From assembly GCF_014645555.1 (NCBI RefSeq), contig NZ_BMLY01000003.1, positions 490,263 to 554,262 of the forward strand: DNA of 64,000 bases, written 5' to 3'. The notes below the pieces were generated by a model. The model made no database searches. It saw only the letters and a list, made by a program, of their open reading frames with translations, and was not told the origin of the DNA. Source of the stretch: Silvimonas amylolytica (GTDB lineage: Bacteria > Pseudomonadota > Gammaproteobacteria > Burkholderiales > Chitinibacteraceae). Positions 18,604-27,348 of this stretch are shown in pieces (positions within the stretch are counted from its first letter, which is position 1; every line of letters starts with the position of its first letter). The position numbers were made by a program, and so were the translations under genes.

Positions 18604-19554
18604 ATGCCCCAATCACCACCGTTGCCCGCGTTGCGGGCCTTTGAAGCTGTGTCCCGCTTGGGGTCTGTCGTCCAGGCGGCAGATGAATTGTGTGTGACGC
18701 ACGGTGCGGTCAGCCATCAGTTGCGCGCACTGGAAGACTTCCTGGGGGTGGCGCTGTTTCATCGTCAGGGCAAGCGGCTGACACTCAATGACGAAGGTCG
18801 CGTCTATGCAATGCAGATTCGCAATGCGTTGGCGGAGATTGATGAAGCCACGCAATGGGTGCTGGCCGGCCCCCGCCCCAATGAACTGGTGATTGCGGTG
18901 ATCCCGGCATTTGCATCGCACTGGTTATTGCCGCGGCTGCCAGATTTCCAGACGCAGTTTCCGGAATACCGGGTGCGTTTGCGGGCCAATCTGGCGGTTG
19001 ATGACCTGCGTGGTGGTCTTGTGGATCTGGCCATCCGCATGGGTAATGGGCAATGGCCTGATCTTAAACAGGAATTTCTGTTTATGGATCATCTGGTAGC
19101 GGTGGCCGCACCCCAATTCAATGGCGGGGTTTTACCTCAAACACCGCAGGCCGTTCAGTCCAGTCATATCTTGCGCTCGGTTGAAAACTGGCGGCCCTGG
19201 TTTCAGGCTGCGGGGATCAACGCAGCCGAGCCTGATGGCCTGCATTGCAATGACTCGAACCTGTTGATCGAGGCCATCAAGCTGGGGCAGGGCATCGCGC
19301 TGACGCGTTTGTCTCTGGTGGCGGGGATGTTGCAGCGGGGCGAACTGGTGCAACTGACTGATATCGTGGTGCCGTACCCCAATCGTGGTTATTGGCTGGC
19401 CTGGCCAGGGCGTACCGATGGCACGCGCAAGTTAAAGGATTTTTCTGCCTGGCTGATTAATCAGGTAGAGCAGTACGTTGCGGATCGGTCAGGTGCGGTA
19501 CGCGGCCTGCTGGAGGACAAAAAAAGTCCCGCAACACCGGGGGAAGACGCTTAG
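18604..19554 (+). CDS. LysR-family regulator, GcvA type
   Basis: The 316-residue protein begins LPALRAFEAVSRLGSVVQAADELCVTHGAVSHQLRALED, a GcvA-like winged helix. The effector domain (residues 93-300) contains the subgroup motif DLRGGLVDLAIRMGNGQWPDL. The gene is divergent from the DUF2917 gene across 116 bp with AT-rich dyads (ACATCG...CGATGT). GcvA relatives respond to amino acids or beta-lactam-related signals; the ligand is unknown. Confidence 0.9.
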   Translation: MPQSPPLPALRAFEAVSRLGSVVQAADELCVTHGAVSHQLRALEDFLGVALFHRQGKRLTLNDEGRVYAMQIRNALAEIDEATQWVLAGPRPNELVIAVIPAFASHWLLPRLPDFQTQFPEYRVRLRANLAVDDLRGGLVDLAIRMGNGQWPDLKQEFLFMDHLVAVAAPQFNGGVLPQTPQAVQSSHILRSVENWRPWFQAAGINAAEPDGLHCNDSNLLIEAIKLGQGIALTRLSLVAGMLQRGELVQLTDIVVPYPNRGYWLAWPGRTDGTRKLKDFSAWLINQVEQYVADRSGAVRGLLEDKKSPATPGEDA

Positions 19555-19784
19555 GTCAGGCGGTATTGCGGGCGCTGGAAACGCAGGGTACTGCTGTTAT
19601 TCAGGCGCTTGCTGTTCTTGATATCGGCCTTGCTTGCTGAAGCTTCGTGTATCCCCTTGCATTGCGGGAGCGGCCACCCGCACCAGATTGGGCGATCCGC
19701 GTTGATCTTTTTGCGCTGGTGCACTCTTGATATGCCAGCGTGTTGTCCCGATGATGGAACAGTGGGTTGATTTGCTGTTTGCAC
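19551..19784 (-). CDS. Doubtful 77-codon reading frame, possibly a gene remnant
   Basis: This frame fills part of the 391-bp gap between two LysR genes and overlaps the end of the first by 4 bp. Its last 26 codons, ending KNSKRLNNSSTLRFQRPQYRLT, use GC-rich third positions like real genes here. The first half looks random and no ribosome site precedes the GTG. It may be the tail of a degraded gene or chance. The rest of the gap holds only an AT-rich promoter region for the next LysR gene. Confidence 0.22.
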   Translation of the reverse strand: MQTANQPTVPSSGQHAGISRVHQRKKINADRPIWCGWPLPQCKGIHEASASKADIKNSKRLNNSSTLRFQRPQYRLT

Positions 19785-19945
19785 TCAACGTGAGCGACGT
19801 TGTTCATCGGGGTAATCAACTCATGAATACCAGCGGTTATTGTTCGTTACAGTTGTACTTGAGGGCTGGATTGTTTGTTATGGCAAATAATAAGGCCCAT
19901 CCTAGTCCTGGATAAACCACCCAATAATGGATATATTGTCCAACC

Positions 19946-20884
19946 ATGAGAACAAATGACTGGAATGACTGGCATTGCTTTGTGAGCGTAGCCAGGCTTG
20001 GCGGGTTTACCCGGGCGGCTGAACGCATGGATGTGCCCAAGTCAACGGTCAGCATGGCGGTGGCCAGACTGGAACAACGCCTGGGTGTACGTTTGCTGGA
20101 GCGCAGTACGCGCCGCATGCGCCTGACCGAAGACGGTGAGCGCTTGATGCAGGAAATCGGCCCGTTGTTCGAGCGGCTGGAAGATATTGCTGATCACGTT
20201 GATGCCGGTGACGCATCGCTGAGTGGCGTGTTACGTATCGCCGCCACGTACGAATTTGGCAGCATGCAACTGGGTGACGTCATCACTGAAATGATGCTGC
20301 GCCATCCCAAATTGTCGATTGAGGTAGACGTTGTCTCCGGCATTGTTGATCCGCTGGCCGATGGCTACGACATTGCCTTTGTTGTTACTGCGTTGCCGCT
20401 GCCCGATTCCCGCCAGGTGGCGCGCCGCGTGTTTGATACCTCCCGCAGCCTGTTTGCTTCACCTGAACTGGTGGCGCGGCTTGGCTTGCCACGCACGCCG
20501 GCTGATCTGGCGCACTGGCCGCTGATTGCCGCGCCCTATGAAAATGAGTGGACGTTTTCCAGTGCGGAGGACGCCACGGTCGTGCCATTACACCCACGCT
20601 TGCGCACAGCCAATGCCTGGTTGCGTGTGCGTGCGGCGGTATCAGGCCTTGGCGCAACGGTGCTCGCGCGCAGTTTTTGCGAAGATGAATGTGATGCAGG
20701 CCGGCTGGTGCCCTTGCTGCCCGGTTATGAACCGAACCCGCTGCGTATTTATGCCTTGCTGCCGGCGCGCAGCCTGATGCCCGCCAAGAGTCGGCATTTT
20801 CTGGATGCCGTCGAAGCGCTGCTGACCGATACGCCGTTCTCCAAGCCGGCGCCGTGGGTCACCATCAATTCGTTGCCGGGTTAA
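19946..20884 (+). CDS. LysR-family transcriptional regulator
   Basis: The 312-residue protein has its helix-turn-helix in residues 8-65 (FVSVARLGGFTRAAERMDVPKSTVSMAVARLEQRLGVRLLERSTRRMRLT). The effector domain is typical of the subgroup with LVARLGLPRTPADLAHWPLI. The 3' end overlaps the convergent LysR gene by 20 bp. No obvious target lies next to it. It is one of three LysR genes in 3.2 kb. Confidence 0.9.
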   Translation: MRTNDWNDWHCFVSVARLGGFTRAAERMDVPKSTVSMAVARLEQRLGVRLLERSTRRMRLTEDGERLMQEIGPLFERLEDIADHVDAGDASLSGVLRIAATYEFGSMQLGDVITEMMLRHPKLSIEVDVVSGIVDPLADGYDIAFVVTALPLPDSRQVARRVFDTSRSLFASPELVARLGLPRTPADLAHWPLIAAPYENEWTFSSAEDATVVPLHPRLRTANAWLRVRAAVSGLGATVLARSFCEDECDAGRLVPLLPGYEPNPLRIYALLPARSLMPAKSRHFLDAVEALLTDTPFSKPAPWVTINSLPG

Positions 20885-21788
20885 GTGGGGCGCCAGGCGC
20901 GGGCGCATCGTTTTCCAGCTGGGTATTCAGCCAGTGGTAAAAGCGGGTGATGGCGGCTTCGCGCACATGGTTTTCACGCCAGGCCACAAAATATTCCATG
21001 CTGGCGGGGATAGAGATATCCCCAATCTGCACCAGATTGCCATTCTCCAGGTCGTGCCGTGCCATCCGCCAACGGGCGGTGGCTAATCCCTGGCCAGCCA
21101 CCGCGGCCTGCAGCATGATCCCGGGGTCATCAAATACCGGTCCGCGTTCGGGTTCATCAGGCGGCAGACCTGCCGCCGTCAGCCAGTCGCGCCATGAACG
21201 CATGGTCCAGCGCAACATGGGCATGCGCGGAACATCAGCTAGCGTATAACCGGGATAGCGGGCCAGGAGTGCAGGGCTGGCCACAGCAATCACCCGGTCA
21301 TCCAGCAATTTGCGACACAGGTAACCCTTCCGGTTAATACGCCGATGCCAGATGCCGATATCCACGCTGTCCGGATCGGGCGGCTCCAGCTGGTAGTGAA
21401 TCCGCAACATCAATTCGATATCCGGATGTTGCTCAGCAAATGCAGCTAACCGACGTATCAACCAGGCGCTGGCAAAATCGGCCATGACACTCACCTGCAG
21501 GTAGGTCACACCGGCGCCTTGAGCCCGAGCCTGATCCAGCGCTTCCGCGAGGTCTTCCAGTGATTTACGTACAGCCGCCGCCAGGCGCTCACAAGCGGGG
21601 GTCGGGATCATCCGCGGGCCCGATCGATTAAACAGCACCGTGCCTAGTTCTTCTTCCAGCGCGCGCAGGTGATGGCTGACTGCGCTATGCGTCACGTTCA
21701 GTTCTTGCGCGGCACGGGTAAAACTGTGCAATCGGGCGGCGGTTTCCAGAGCGCGCAGGGCGGGGAGGGCCGGGATACGGGGTTTCAT
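20865..21788 (-). CDS. LysR-family regulator, GcvA type
   Basis: The 307-residue protein has an N-terminal LPALRALETAARLHSFTRAAQELNVTHSAVSHHLRALEEELG, the GcvA-like DNA-binding region. The effector domain includes DSVDIGIWHRR and a late MEYFVAWRENH. The gene is divergent from the MFS permease at 21894, about 105 bp apart, making that permease its probable target. It overlaps the convergent LysR gene by 20 bp. Confidence 0.9.
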   Translation of the reverse strand: MKPRIPALPALRALETAARLHSFTRAAQELNVTHSAVSHHLRALEEELGTVLFNRSGPRMIPTPACERLAAAVRKSLEDLAEALDQARAQGAGVTYLQVSVMADFASAWLIRRLAAFAEQHPDIELMLRIHYQLEPPDPDSVDIGIWHRRINRKGYLCRKLLDDRVIAVASPALLARYPGYTLADVPRMPMLRWTMRSWRDWLTAAGLPPDEPERGPVFDDPGIMLQAAVAGQGLATARWRMARHDLENGNLVQIGDISIPASMEYFVAWRENHVREAAITRFYHWLNTQLENDAPAPGAPLNPATN

Positions 21789-21893
21789 GTCAGCAAATTT
21801 TACTCACAATGCGCGTTGAAAGCTTTCGTTCGCGTTGCGGGCGGATAAACGGGACAATACGATCCATTGATGAATGTTTGCTGGATCTGTTTC

Positions 21894-23117
21894 ATGTCTG
21901 CCGCTCTGCGCGTATTTGTGCTGTTTGCCCTCGGTTATTTTGTGTCTTACGTCTATCGTGGCGTGAATCTTGGTTTTGCGCCCTACCTGACGCATGAAAT
22001 GGGCCTGTCTGGCGCCGACCTGGGTTTGCTGACGAGTTTGTATTTTCTGGGCTTCGCCAGCGCACAACTGCCAGTGGGTATTTTGCTCGACCGCTTTGGT
22101 TCACGCCGGGTCACGGCCATCTTGATTTTGGTGGCGGCCACCGGGTCGGCCATTTTTGGTTTGTCACACGACAAAACAGGTTTGATGGTGGGGCGTCTGC
22201 TGATTGGCGTGGGCTTGTCGGCTTGCCTTGGCGCGGCCTTCAAAGCGTTGGCGCAATGGTATGAGGTCAAACGCTTGCCGCTGGTTAACGGCTTGACCAT
22301 GGCCGTGGGTGGCCTGGGTGGCGTAGCCATGGGTTCGCCCCTGCTATGGGTATTGAGCAAAACAGACTGGCGCAGTGTGTGTTTTGGTTTGTCCGCGTTT
22401 TCAGCAGTGGTTGCGCTGGCGATCTGGTTTGCCGTGCCATCCAGCAAGGAAGTCTCCACTCGTACCGAGTTCCGCACGCAACTGGCGGGCACCTGGCAAG
22501 TGTTGCGCAGTAGCGTGTTCTGGCGCATTGCGGCGTTTTCCTCCATCACCCAGGCGGTGTTTTACACCATGCAATCCTTGTGGGTGGCGCCGTGGCTGCG
22601 TGACGTCAATGGTTTGTCTGCGCAAGATGCGGGCCGCGTGATTTCGATACTGGGTATCGCCATGGTGATCGGGAGTGTCGGCTTTGGTTTTCTGGCTCGG
22701 TCACTGGAGCATCGCGGCGTCAGCGTACGCACTTTCAGTGGCCTTGGCATGCTGGTGTTTGTCTTGATCCAGGCCTTGATCATGCTGCAAATTCCAGTGC
22801 CGGCCTGGGTCTTGTGGACCGGTTACGGGCTGTTTGGCGGCTGCGGTATCCTGAGTTATGCCGTGCTGGTTGAGCATTTCCCGCTTAACTTGATTGGCCG
22901 GGTGAATACCAGTCTGACACTTGTGATTTTTGTGTTGATCTTTCTGGGGCAAGTGGCGGTGGGTGCCGTGCTGGATTTCTGGCCCGTGATCAACGGTCAT
23001 TACCCGGCCGTGGCGCACCTGACCGCCTGGGGTATCTTGCTGGCATTGCAAATCCTCTCTGCAATCTGGTACTTCGCGCCCAAGCCCAAGGTCATTTCAC
23101 TGCATATTTACGGTTGA
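21894..23117 (+). CDS. Major facilitator superfamily permease
   Basis: The 407-residue protein has 12 predicted helices. The MFS motif A lies in the 2-3 loop (GILLDRFGSRRVTAIL) and the first helix reads RVFVLFALGYFVSYVYRGVNLGF. Starts at 21867, 21870 and 21894 are all possible. ATG 21894 begins just ahead of the first helix, but none has a clear ribosome site. The substrate is unknown. It is probably regulated by the divergent GcvA-type LysR protein. Confidence 0.83.
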   Translation: MSAALRVFVLFALGYFVSYVYRGVNLGFAPYLTHEMGLSGADLGLLTSLYFLGFASAQLPVGILLDRFGSRRVTAILILVAATGSAIFGLSHDKTGLMVGRLLIGVGLSACLGAAFKALAQWYEVKRLPLVNGLTMAVGGLGGVAMGSPLLWVLSKTDWRSVCFGLSAFSAVVALAIWFAVPSSKEVSTRTEFRTQLAGTWQVLRSSVFWRIAAFSSITQAVFYTMQSLWVAPWLRDVNGLSAQDAGRVISILGIAMVIGSVGFGFLARSLEHRGVSVRTFSGLGMLVFVLIQALIMLQIPVPAWVLWTGYGLFGGCGILSYAVLVEHFPLNLIGRVNTSLTLVIFVLIFLGQVAVGAVLDFWPVINGHYPAVAHLTAWGILLALQILSAIWYFAPKPKVISLHIYG

Positions 23118-23129
23118 GCCCTTGCCAGG

Positions 23130-23390
23130 TCAGGGCAGTGCCAGTTCTTGTGGAAAGACGCAAAAGTCAGATTGGGGCTGGTGCGGGTCAAATGACAGCC
23201 AGGCAAAACCAAACTTGTCGAAGGCGACAATGTTTCTAAGCTGTCCGACCAGGCTTTGCAGGCGTCGTGCTTCTTCTTGCGACAACCTGCTGATGAACGA
23301 ATGAACCGAAACAATACGCACTAGCGTACCCCGGTCCAGCGGGAGGCCTGCCACGTCGTGCGCAGGCAATGGAAATCCGGCGGGGGTCAT
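23130..23390 (-). CDS. Small conserved-looking hypothetical protein downstream of ohrR
   Basis: The product has 86 residues and no recognised family. It contains RGTLVRIVSVHSFISRLS, an Arg- and Glu-rich helix (EEARRLQSLVGQL) and FDKFGFAWLSFD, a pattern like small beta proteins with a conserved Gly-x-Ala-Trp turn. It starts seven bases after the ohrR stop on the same strand, so it is probably the last gene of the ohrR transcript. It converges on the MFS gene. Confidence 0.6.
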   Translation of the reverse strand: MTPAGFPLPAHDVAGLPLDRGTLVRIVSVHSFISRLSQEEARRLQSLVGQLRNIVAFDKFGFAWLSFDPHQPQSDFCVFPQELALP

Positions 23391-23397
23391 TGCGGGT

Positions 23398-23847
23398 CTA
23401 ACCTTGATTGCGCGGGTCAGCGCTGCTCAGTAAATGCAAAAAGTGGGAGAGACGATCGCGAATGTCGACGACGTCTTCCAGCGGCAGGGGCAGGGCGCAC
23501 AGCAGGCCACGCGGCACTTGCTCGGCCTTTTCCTTCAGCGAACGACCTTCATCCGTCAGATCAATCACCACGCGACGCTCGTCGCCCGGATCGCGCTGGC
23601 GGCTGATCAGCCCGCGCGTTTGCAGGCGCTTGAGTAGCGGCGTGAGGGTCCCGGTATCCAGAAATAATTGCTTGCCCAGATCCCCCACGCTGCGTGGCGT
23701 GGTTTCCCACAAGGCCAGCATCACCAGATATTGCGGGTAAGTCAGATCCATGTCTTCCAGCAGCGGCCGGTACAACCGGGTCATCAGGTTGCTGGCAGCG
23801 TAAAGCGGAAAACACAGTTGGTGATCAAGTTTAAGCAGGTCTGACAT
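23398..23847 (-). CDS. ohrR: MarR-family organic hydroperoxide sensor
   Basis: The 149-residue protein begins MSDLLKLDHQLCFPLYAAS, with the peroxide-sensing Cys at residue 12. This matches the reactive N-terminal Cys of OhrR. A winged helix follows (SVGDLGKQLFLDTGTLTPLLKRLQTRGLISRQRDPGDERRVVIDLT). Oxidation releases it from the ohr promoter. ATG 23847 is chosen over an in-frame upstream start because it gives the family N-terminus. It lies 77 bp downstream of ohr on the same strand. Confidence 0.92.
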   Translation of the reverse strand: MSDLLKLDHQLCFPLYAASNLMTRLYRPLLEDMDLTYPQYLVMLALWETTPRSVGDLGKQLFLDTGTLTPLLKRLQTRGLISRQRDPGDERRVVIDLTDEGRSLKEKAEQVPRGLLCALPLPLEDVVDIRDRLSHFLHLLSSADPRNQG

Positions 23848-23924
23848 GGTGGTCCGTAAAGGTACAAGCGCCGTAACGATAGCATGAGCCGCAACCCATG
23901 CCATCGTCAGGCGGCAGTCGGCGG

Positions 23925-24347
23925 TCAGGCAGCGACCGCGGTGACGTCAACCTTGATATTACCGCGCGTCGCGTGGGAGTACGGGCACACCTGGTGGGCT
24001 TTGGCGACGATCTCTTCGGCCGTGGCCTGGTCCACGCCCTTGATGGTGGCGGTGAGTGCCACTTCCAGCTTGAAACCACCGTCTTCACGCGGGCCAATGC
24101 CCACTTCTGCTTCGACTTGCGTTTCGCCCAGCTTGACCTTGGCCTGACCCGCAACATACAGGATGGCGCTTTCAAAACATGCGGCATAACCGGATGCAAA
24201 CAGTTGCTCGGGGTTGGTGCCGGTTTTGCCACTGCCGCCCAATTCACGTGGCAAAGCCAGATCAGCGGTGAATACGCCATCAGAAGTTGCAACATGGCCG
24301 TTGCGGCCGCCGTGGGTGGTTGCTTTGGTGCGATACAGAATGGTCAT
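23925..24347 (-). CDS. ohr: Organic hydroperoxide reductase
   Basis: The 140-residue Ohr/OsmC protein has both redox Cys: C57 in GYAACFESAI and C121 in QVCPYSHATRGNI. R15 and E47 are at the expected active-site positions. It reduces fatty-acid and other organic hydroperoxides with lipoyl-protein reductant. ATG 24347 is the true start; an upstream in-frame extension of 66 codons is not family-like. A dyad resembling an OhrR box lies 56-71 bp upstream, and ohrR follows. Confidence 0.95.
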   Translation of the reverse strand: MTILYRTKATTHGGRNGHVATSDGVFTADLALPRELGGSGKTGTNPEQLFASGYAACFESAILYVAGQAKVKLGETQVEAEVGIGPREDGGFKLEVALTATIKGVDQATAEEIVAKAHQVCPYSHATRGNIKVDVTAVAA

Positions 24348-24402
24348 GATGATGCTCCTTGGTTTTCGTTGATTTGCTGTTGCAGTGTTCTTGCTCAAAA
24401 TA

Positions 24403-24418
24403 ATATTGCGCACAATAT
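24403..24418. promoter_or_regulatory. Candidate OhrR operator, ATATTG-N4-CAATAT
   Basis: A perfect 6-bp dyad with an ATTGCGCACAAT core lies 56 bp before the ohr start. It resembles dyads bound by OhrR in other bacteria. Confidence 0.5.
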
Positions 24419-24630
24419 AAACGTGCAACGTATAAATGAAAAAGATGGACAAACGGTCGGGATGACACCGGGATGAGGCCGGGTTGGTTTTTAAAAAATA
24501 CAGAATAAACAAACAACTACGATATGGTTGACAGTGTTTTATCAAATCTGGATTGGAGAAAGTAGTTACGGCGTGACGACTACAAGCACTGGATAATCAG
24601 TCAGACCATCAACGTATAAGGTCAGTAGCA

Positions 24631-25938
24631 ATGACTTCTGATACCCGACCGGCTCAATCGCCGGCAAGTGCCGTGTTTCGCGTGGTCAGCGGCAATTTCC
24701 TTGAGATGTACGACTTCATGGTGTACGGCTATTACGCCAGCGCCATCGCCAAAACGTTTTTCCCGAGTGGGAATGAGTTTCTCTCTTTGATGCTGGCGTT
24801 GGTTACGTTTGGTGCCGGCTTCCTGATGCGACCGCTGGGTGCCATCGTGCTCGGCTCATATATCGACAGGCATGGCCGTCGCGCCGGGCTGATCGTGACG
24901 CTCGCACTCATGGCCTGTGGCACGCTGCTGATTGCCTGTGTGCCGGGGTACAGCACGATTGGTCTGGCCGCACCTTTACTGGTGGTGGCTGGGCGCCTGT
25001 TGCAGGGCTTCTCCGCCGGGGTAGAACTGGGTGGGGTCTCGGTTTATCTGGCCGAAATCGCCAGCCCGGGCAACAAGGGTTTTTACGTGAGCTGGCAATC
25101 GGCCAGTCAGCAAGTGGCCGTGGTCTTCGCCGCGGTACTGGGTGTATTGCTGGCGTCCAATCTCTCGCACGGGCAAATGGACGAATGGGGCTGGCGCGTG
25201 CCGTTCATTGTCGGCTGCCTGATTGTGCCGTTCCTGTTCATCATCCGTCGTTCTTTGCAAGAGACGGAAGAATTCCAGAAGCGCAAACATCGTCCTTCAC
25301 CCAAAGAAATTCTGGACTCCATCATCAAGAATTGGGGCATTGTCATTCTGGGAACATTGCTCGTGGTGATGACAACGGTGTCGTTCTACATGATCACCGC
25401 GTACACCCCGACCTTTGGCAAACACGAACTGCATCTGTCTGATACCGATGCGCTTATCGTGACCGTGTGCGTGGGGGTCTCTAATTTGTTCTGGCTGCCG
25501 GTGATGGGTGCGCTATCTGATCGTATTGGCCGTCGCGTGTTGTTGCTGACATTCACCACGCTTAGCCTTTTGACCGCCTACCCGGCGTTGGCCTGGCTGG
25601 TGACGGCACCGTCGTTTGGCCATCTGTTGCTGGTAGAACTGTGGTTGTCATTCATTTACGCCAGCTACAACGGTGCGATGGTGGTATCGCTGATCGAGAT
25701 CATGCCGGTGCATGTCCGCACGACCGGGTTCTCCATGGCGTACAGCCTGGCCACGGCGATCTTTGGCGGTTTCACGCCAGCGGTATCGACGTGGCTGATT
25801 CAAGCCACGGGCAACAAGGCGATGCCTGGTGTATGGCTGACTTTTGCCGCCGCCAGCGGCCTGATTGCTACGCTGATCCTGAACAGAATGGGGTTATTCG
25901 AGAAAGTTGAACGTGCTGTTCAACTGGCTCGGGCATGA
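24631..25938 (+). CDS. citA: Citrate-proton symporter, MHS family of MFS
   Basis: The 435-residue protein is close to E. coli plasmid CitA as I recall it: [90 protein letters not shown] and [17 protein letters not shown]. It should import citrate (or a near analogue such as tricarballylate) with protons. It is divergent from ohr across 283 bp and ends at a hairpin terminator. No citrate lyase or sensor is adjacent. Confidence 0.87.
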   Translation: MTSDTRPAQSPASAVFRVVSGNFLEMYDFMVYGYYASAIAKTFFPSGNEFLSLMLALVTFGAGFLMRPLGAIVLGSYIDRHGRRAGLIVTLALMACGTLLIACVPGYSTIGLAAPLLVVAGRLLQGFSAGVELGGVSVYLAEIASPGNKGFYVSWQSASQQVAVVFAAVLGVLLASNLSHGQMDEWGWRVPFIVGCLIVPFLFIIRRSLQETEEFQKRKHRPSPKEILDSIIKNWGIVILGTLLVVMTTVSFYMITAYTPTFGKHELHLSDTDALIVTVCVGVSNLFWLPVMGALSDRIGRRVLLLTFTTLSLLTAYPALAWLVTAPSFGHLLLVELWLSFIYASYNGAMVVSLIEIMPVHVRTTGFSMAYSLATAIFGGFTPAVSTWLIQATGNKAMPGVWLTFAAASGLIATLILNRMGLFEKVERAVQLARA

Positions 25939-25967
25939 GCTGATCTCGCTGCAACAACGACTAACCC

Positions 25968-25999
25968 AAAGCCCGCGCTGCTTCGTCAGTGCGGGCTTT
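25968..25999 (+). terminator. Terminator of the citrate permease gene
   Basis: The stem AAAGCCCGC/GCGGGCTTT has a 14-base loop that can itself pair partly and is followed by T. The rest of the 333-bp gap to 26271 holds an AT-rich promoter region. Confidence 0.85.
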
Positions 26000-26134
26000 T
26001 GTTTTGCTATCCTGGTCGCTGCCTGATATTTGCTTACCGCAAATTCTTACAAATCAAAAACATGTGATTCGCATAAATTTGTGGCGCATATGCAAATTAT
26101 CTGACTAAAAACAGTGTTCTCTAATATTTTGAAC

Positions 26135-26162
26135 TTGATACATTAGGAAATACTGTCATACT
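26135..26162 (+). promoter_or_regulatory. Possible sigma-70 promoter of the three-lipoprotein operon
   Basis: TTGATA, 16 bases, then CATACT, ending 110 bp upstream of the first lipoprotein gene. Agreement is moderate. Confidence 0.35.
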
Positions 26163-26271
26163 CGCGCTCCACACATGCTTACCTGATTTTTCAGGCTCTG
26201 CGCATTCTGTATTGCTCTTGTTGATGGATGCGTGAGCAGGTTTTGTCTGTTTCTGTTTTGGGCCCTGCACT

Positions 26272-26943
26272 ATGAACCACAAGATTGTTATCCCCGCATT
26301 GATCGCTACTGCCCTGCTGGCAGGCTGCGCGACTGAATCTTCCCGCTCCATCGCGGTGCCGCAAACCGCCGCTGCCAGCGTGGCCTGGCATGGTGCGCGT
26401 TCGCCCATCGCAGTGGGCAAGTTTGATAACCGCTCCAGCTACATGCGCGGTATTTTCTCTGACAACGTTGATCGTCTGGGCAGCCAGGCCAAGACCATCC
26501 TGATCACCCACCTGCAGCAGACTGGCCGCTTCAACGTGCTTGATCGCGACAACATGGCCGAGATCAAGCAAGAAGCCAGCATTCAGGGCAAGGCGCAAGA
26601 TCTGAAGGGTGCCGATTACGTCGTCACGGGTGATGTGACCGAGTTTGGTCGCAAAGAAACCGGTGACATGCAGCTCTTCGGTCTGCTTGGCCGGGGCAAG
26701 TCACAAGTGGCGTACGCCAAAGTTGCGCTCAACATCGTAAATACCCGCACATCTGAAGTGGTGTATTCCGCGCAGGGCGCTGGTGAGTACGCGCTGGATA
26801 ACCGTGAAGTGCTGGGTTTTGGCGGGACGGCCAGTTATGACTCGACACTGAACGGCAAGGTGCTGGATCTGGCTATCCGCCAGGCCGTCGACAACCTTGT
26901 GAGCGGCATCAACAGTGGTGCCTGGCAACCGGCTGCGCACTAA
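26272..26943 (+). CDS. CsgG-family outer-membrane lipoprotein
   Basis: The 223-residue protein has a lipoprotein signal, ALLAGC with Cys at 19. The CsgG/TolB-N fold follows: SPIAVGKFDNRSSY, AKTILITHLQQTGRFNVLDRDNM, LKGADYVVTGDVTEFGRKE and NIVNTRTSEVVYSAQGAGEY. CsgG proper forms the curli secretion pore, but no curli gene is present here. This shorter homologue heads a conserved trio with DUF4810 and DUF799 lipoproteins, spaced by 21 bp and then a 4-bp overlap. They may form a complex; the role is unknown. Confidence 0.85.
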   Translation: MNHKIVIPALIATALLAGCATESSRSIAVPQTAAASVAWHGARSPIAVGKFDNRSSYMRGIFSDNVDRLGSQAKTILITHLQQTGRFNVLDRDNMAEIKQEASIQGKAQDLKGADYVVTGDVTEFGRKETGDMQLFGLLGRGKSQVAYAKVALNIVNTRTSEVVYSAQGAGEYALDNREVLGFGGTASYDSTLNGKVLDLAIRQAVDNLVSGINSGAWQPAAH

Positions 26944-26964
26944 ACCTTCTTTGTAGAGATCAAC

Positions 26965-27348
26965 ATGAATTTTGTTTCCCGTACCCGGATGGGGTGGGCT
27001 GGCCTTGTGCTTGCCGCCGCATTGACCGGTTGTGCCAATCAGCCACAACAAATTTACGGCTGGGGCCATTATCAAGACTCGCTGTACACCTGGTTCAAGG
27101 GTGAAAATCTGGACGAGCAAAAGCAAATTGATCTGCTGCAGGCTGATCTGCAGCAGATGCAAGGCAAGGGTAAGGCCTGCCCGCCGGGACTGCATGCGCA
27201 ACTGGGTTTGTTGTACGCCCATCAGGGCAAGAGTGACGAAGTGGTTCGTGAGTTTGCCACCGAGAAACAGCTTTATCCGGAATCTGCTGCGTACATGGAT
27301 TTCCTGTTGCGCAATTTTAAACAACAGCAACAGGTAGCCAAGAAATGA
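26965..27348 (+). CDS. DUF4810 lipoprotein
   Basis: The 127-residue protein has a lipoprotein signal, AALTGC with Cys at 23, preceded by an N-terminal basic region. The mature part is IYGWGHYQDSLYTWFKGENLD plus helical segments like a tetratricopeptide pair (ACPPGLHAQLGLLYAHQGKSDEVVREFATEKQLYPESAAYMDFLL). It is the second gene of the CsgG-DUF4810-DUF799 operon and its stop overlaps the next ATG. It may help assemble or stabilise the CsgG homologue. Confidence 0.82.
   Translation: MNFVSRTRMGWAGLVLAAALTGCANQPQQIYGWGHYQDSLYTWFKGENLDEQKQIDLLQADLQQMQGKGKACPPGLHAQLGLLYAHQGKSDEVVREFATEKQLYPESAAYMDFLLRNFKQQQQVAKK

Noticed and set aside
26272..26943. True curli secretion gene csgG
   Set aside because: Curli structural and accessory genes are absent, the protein is shorter than CsgG, and its partners are DUF4810 and DUF799, so only family-level naming is justified.
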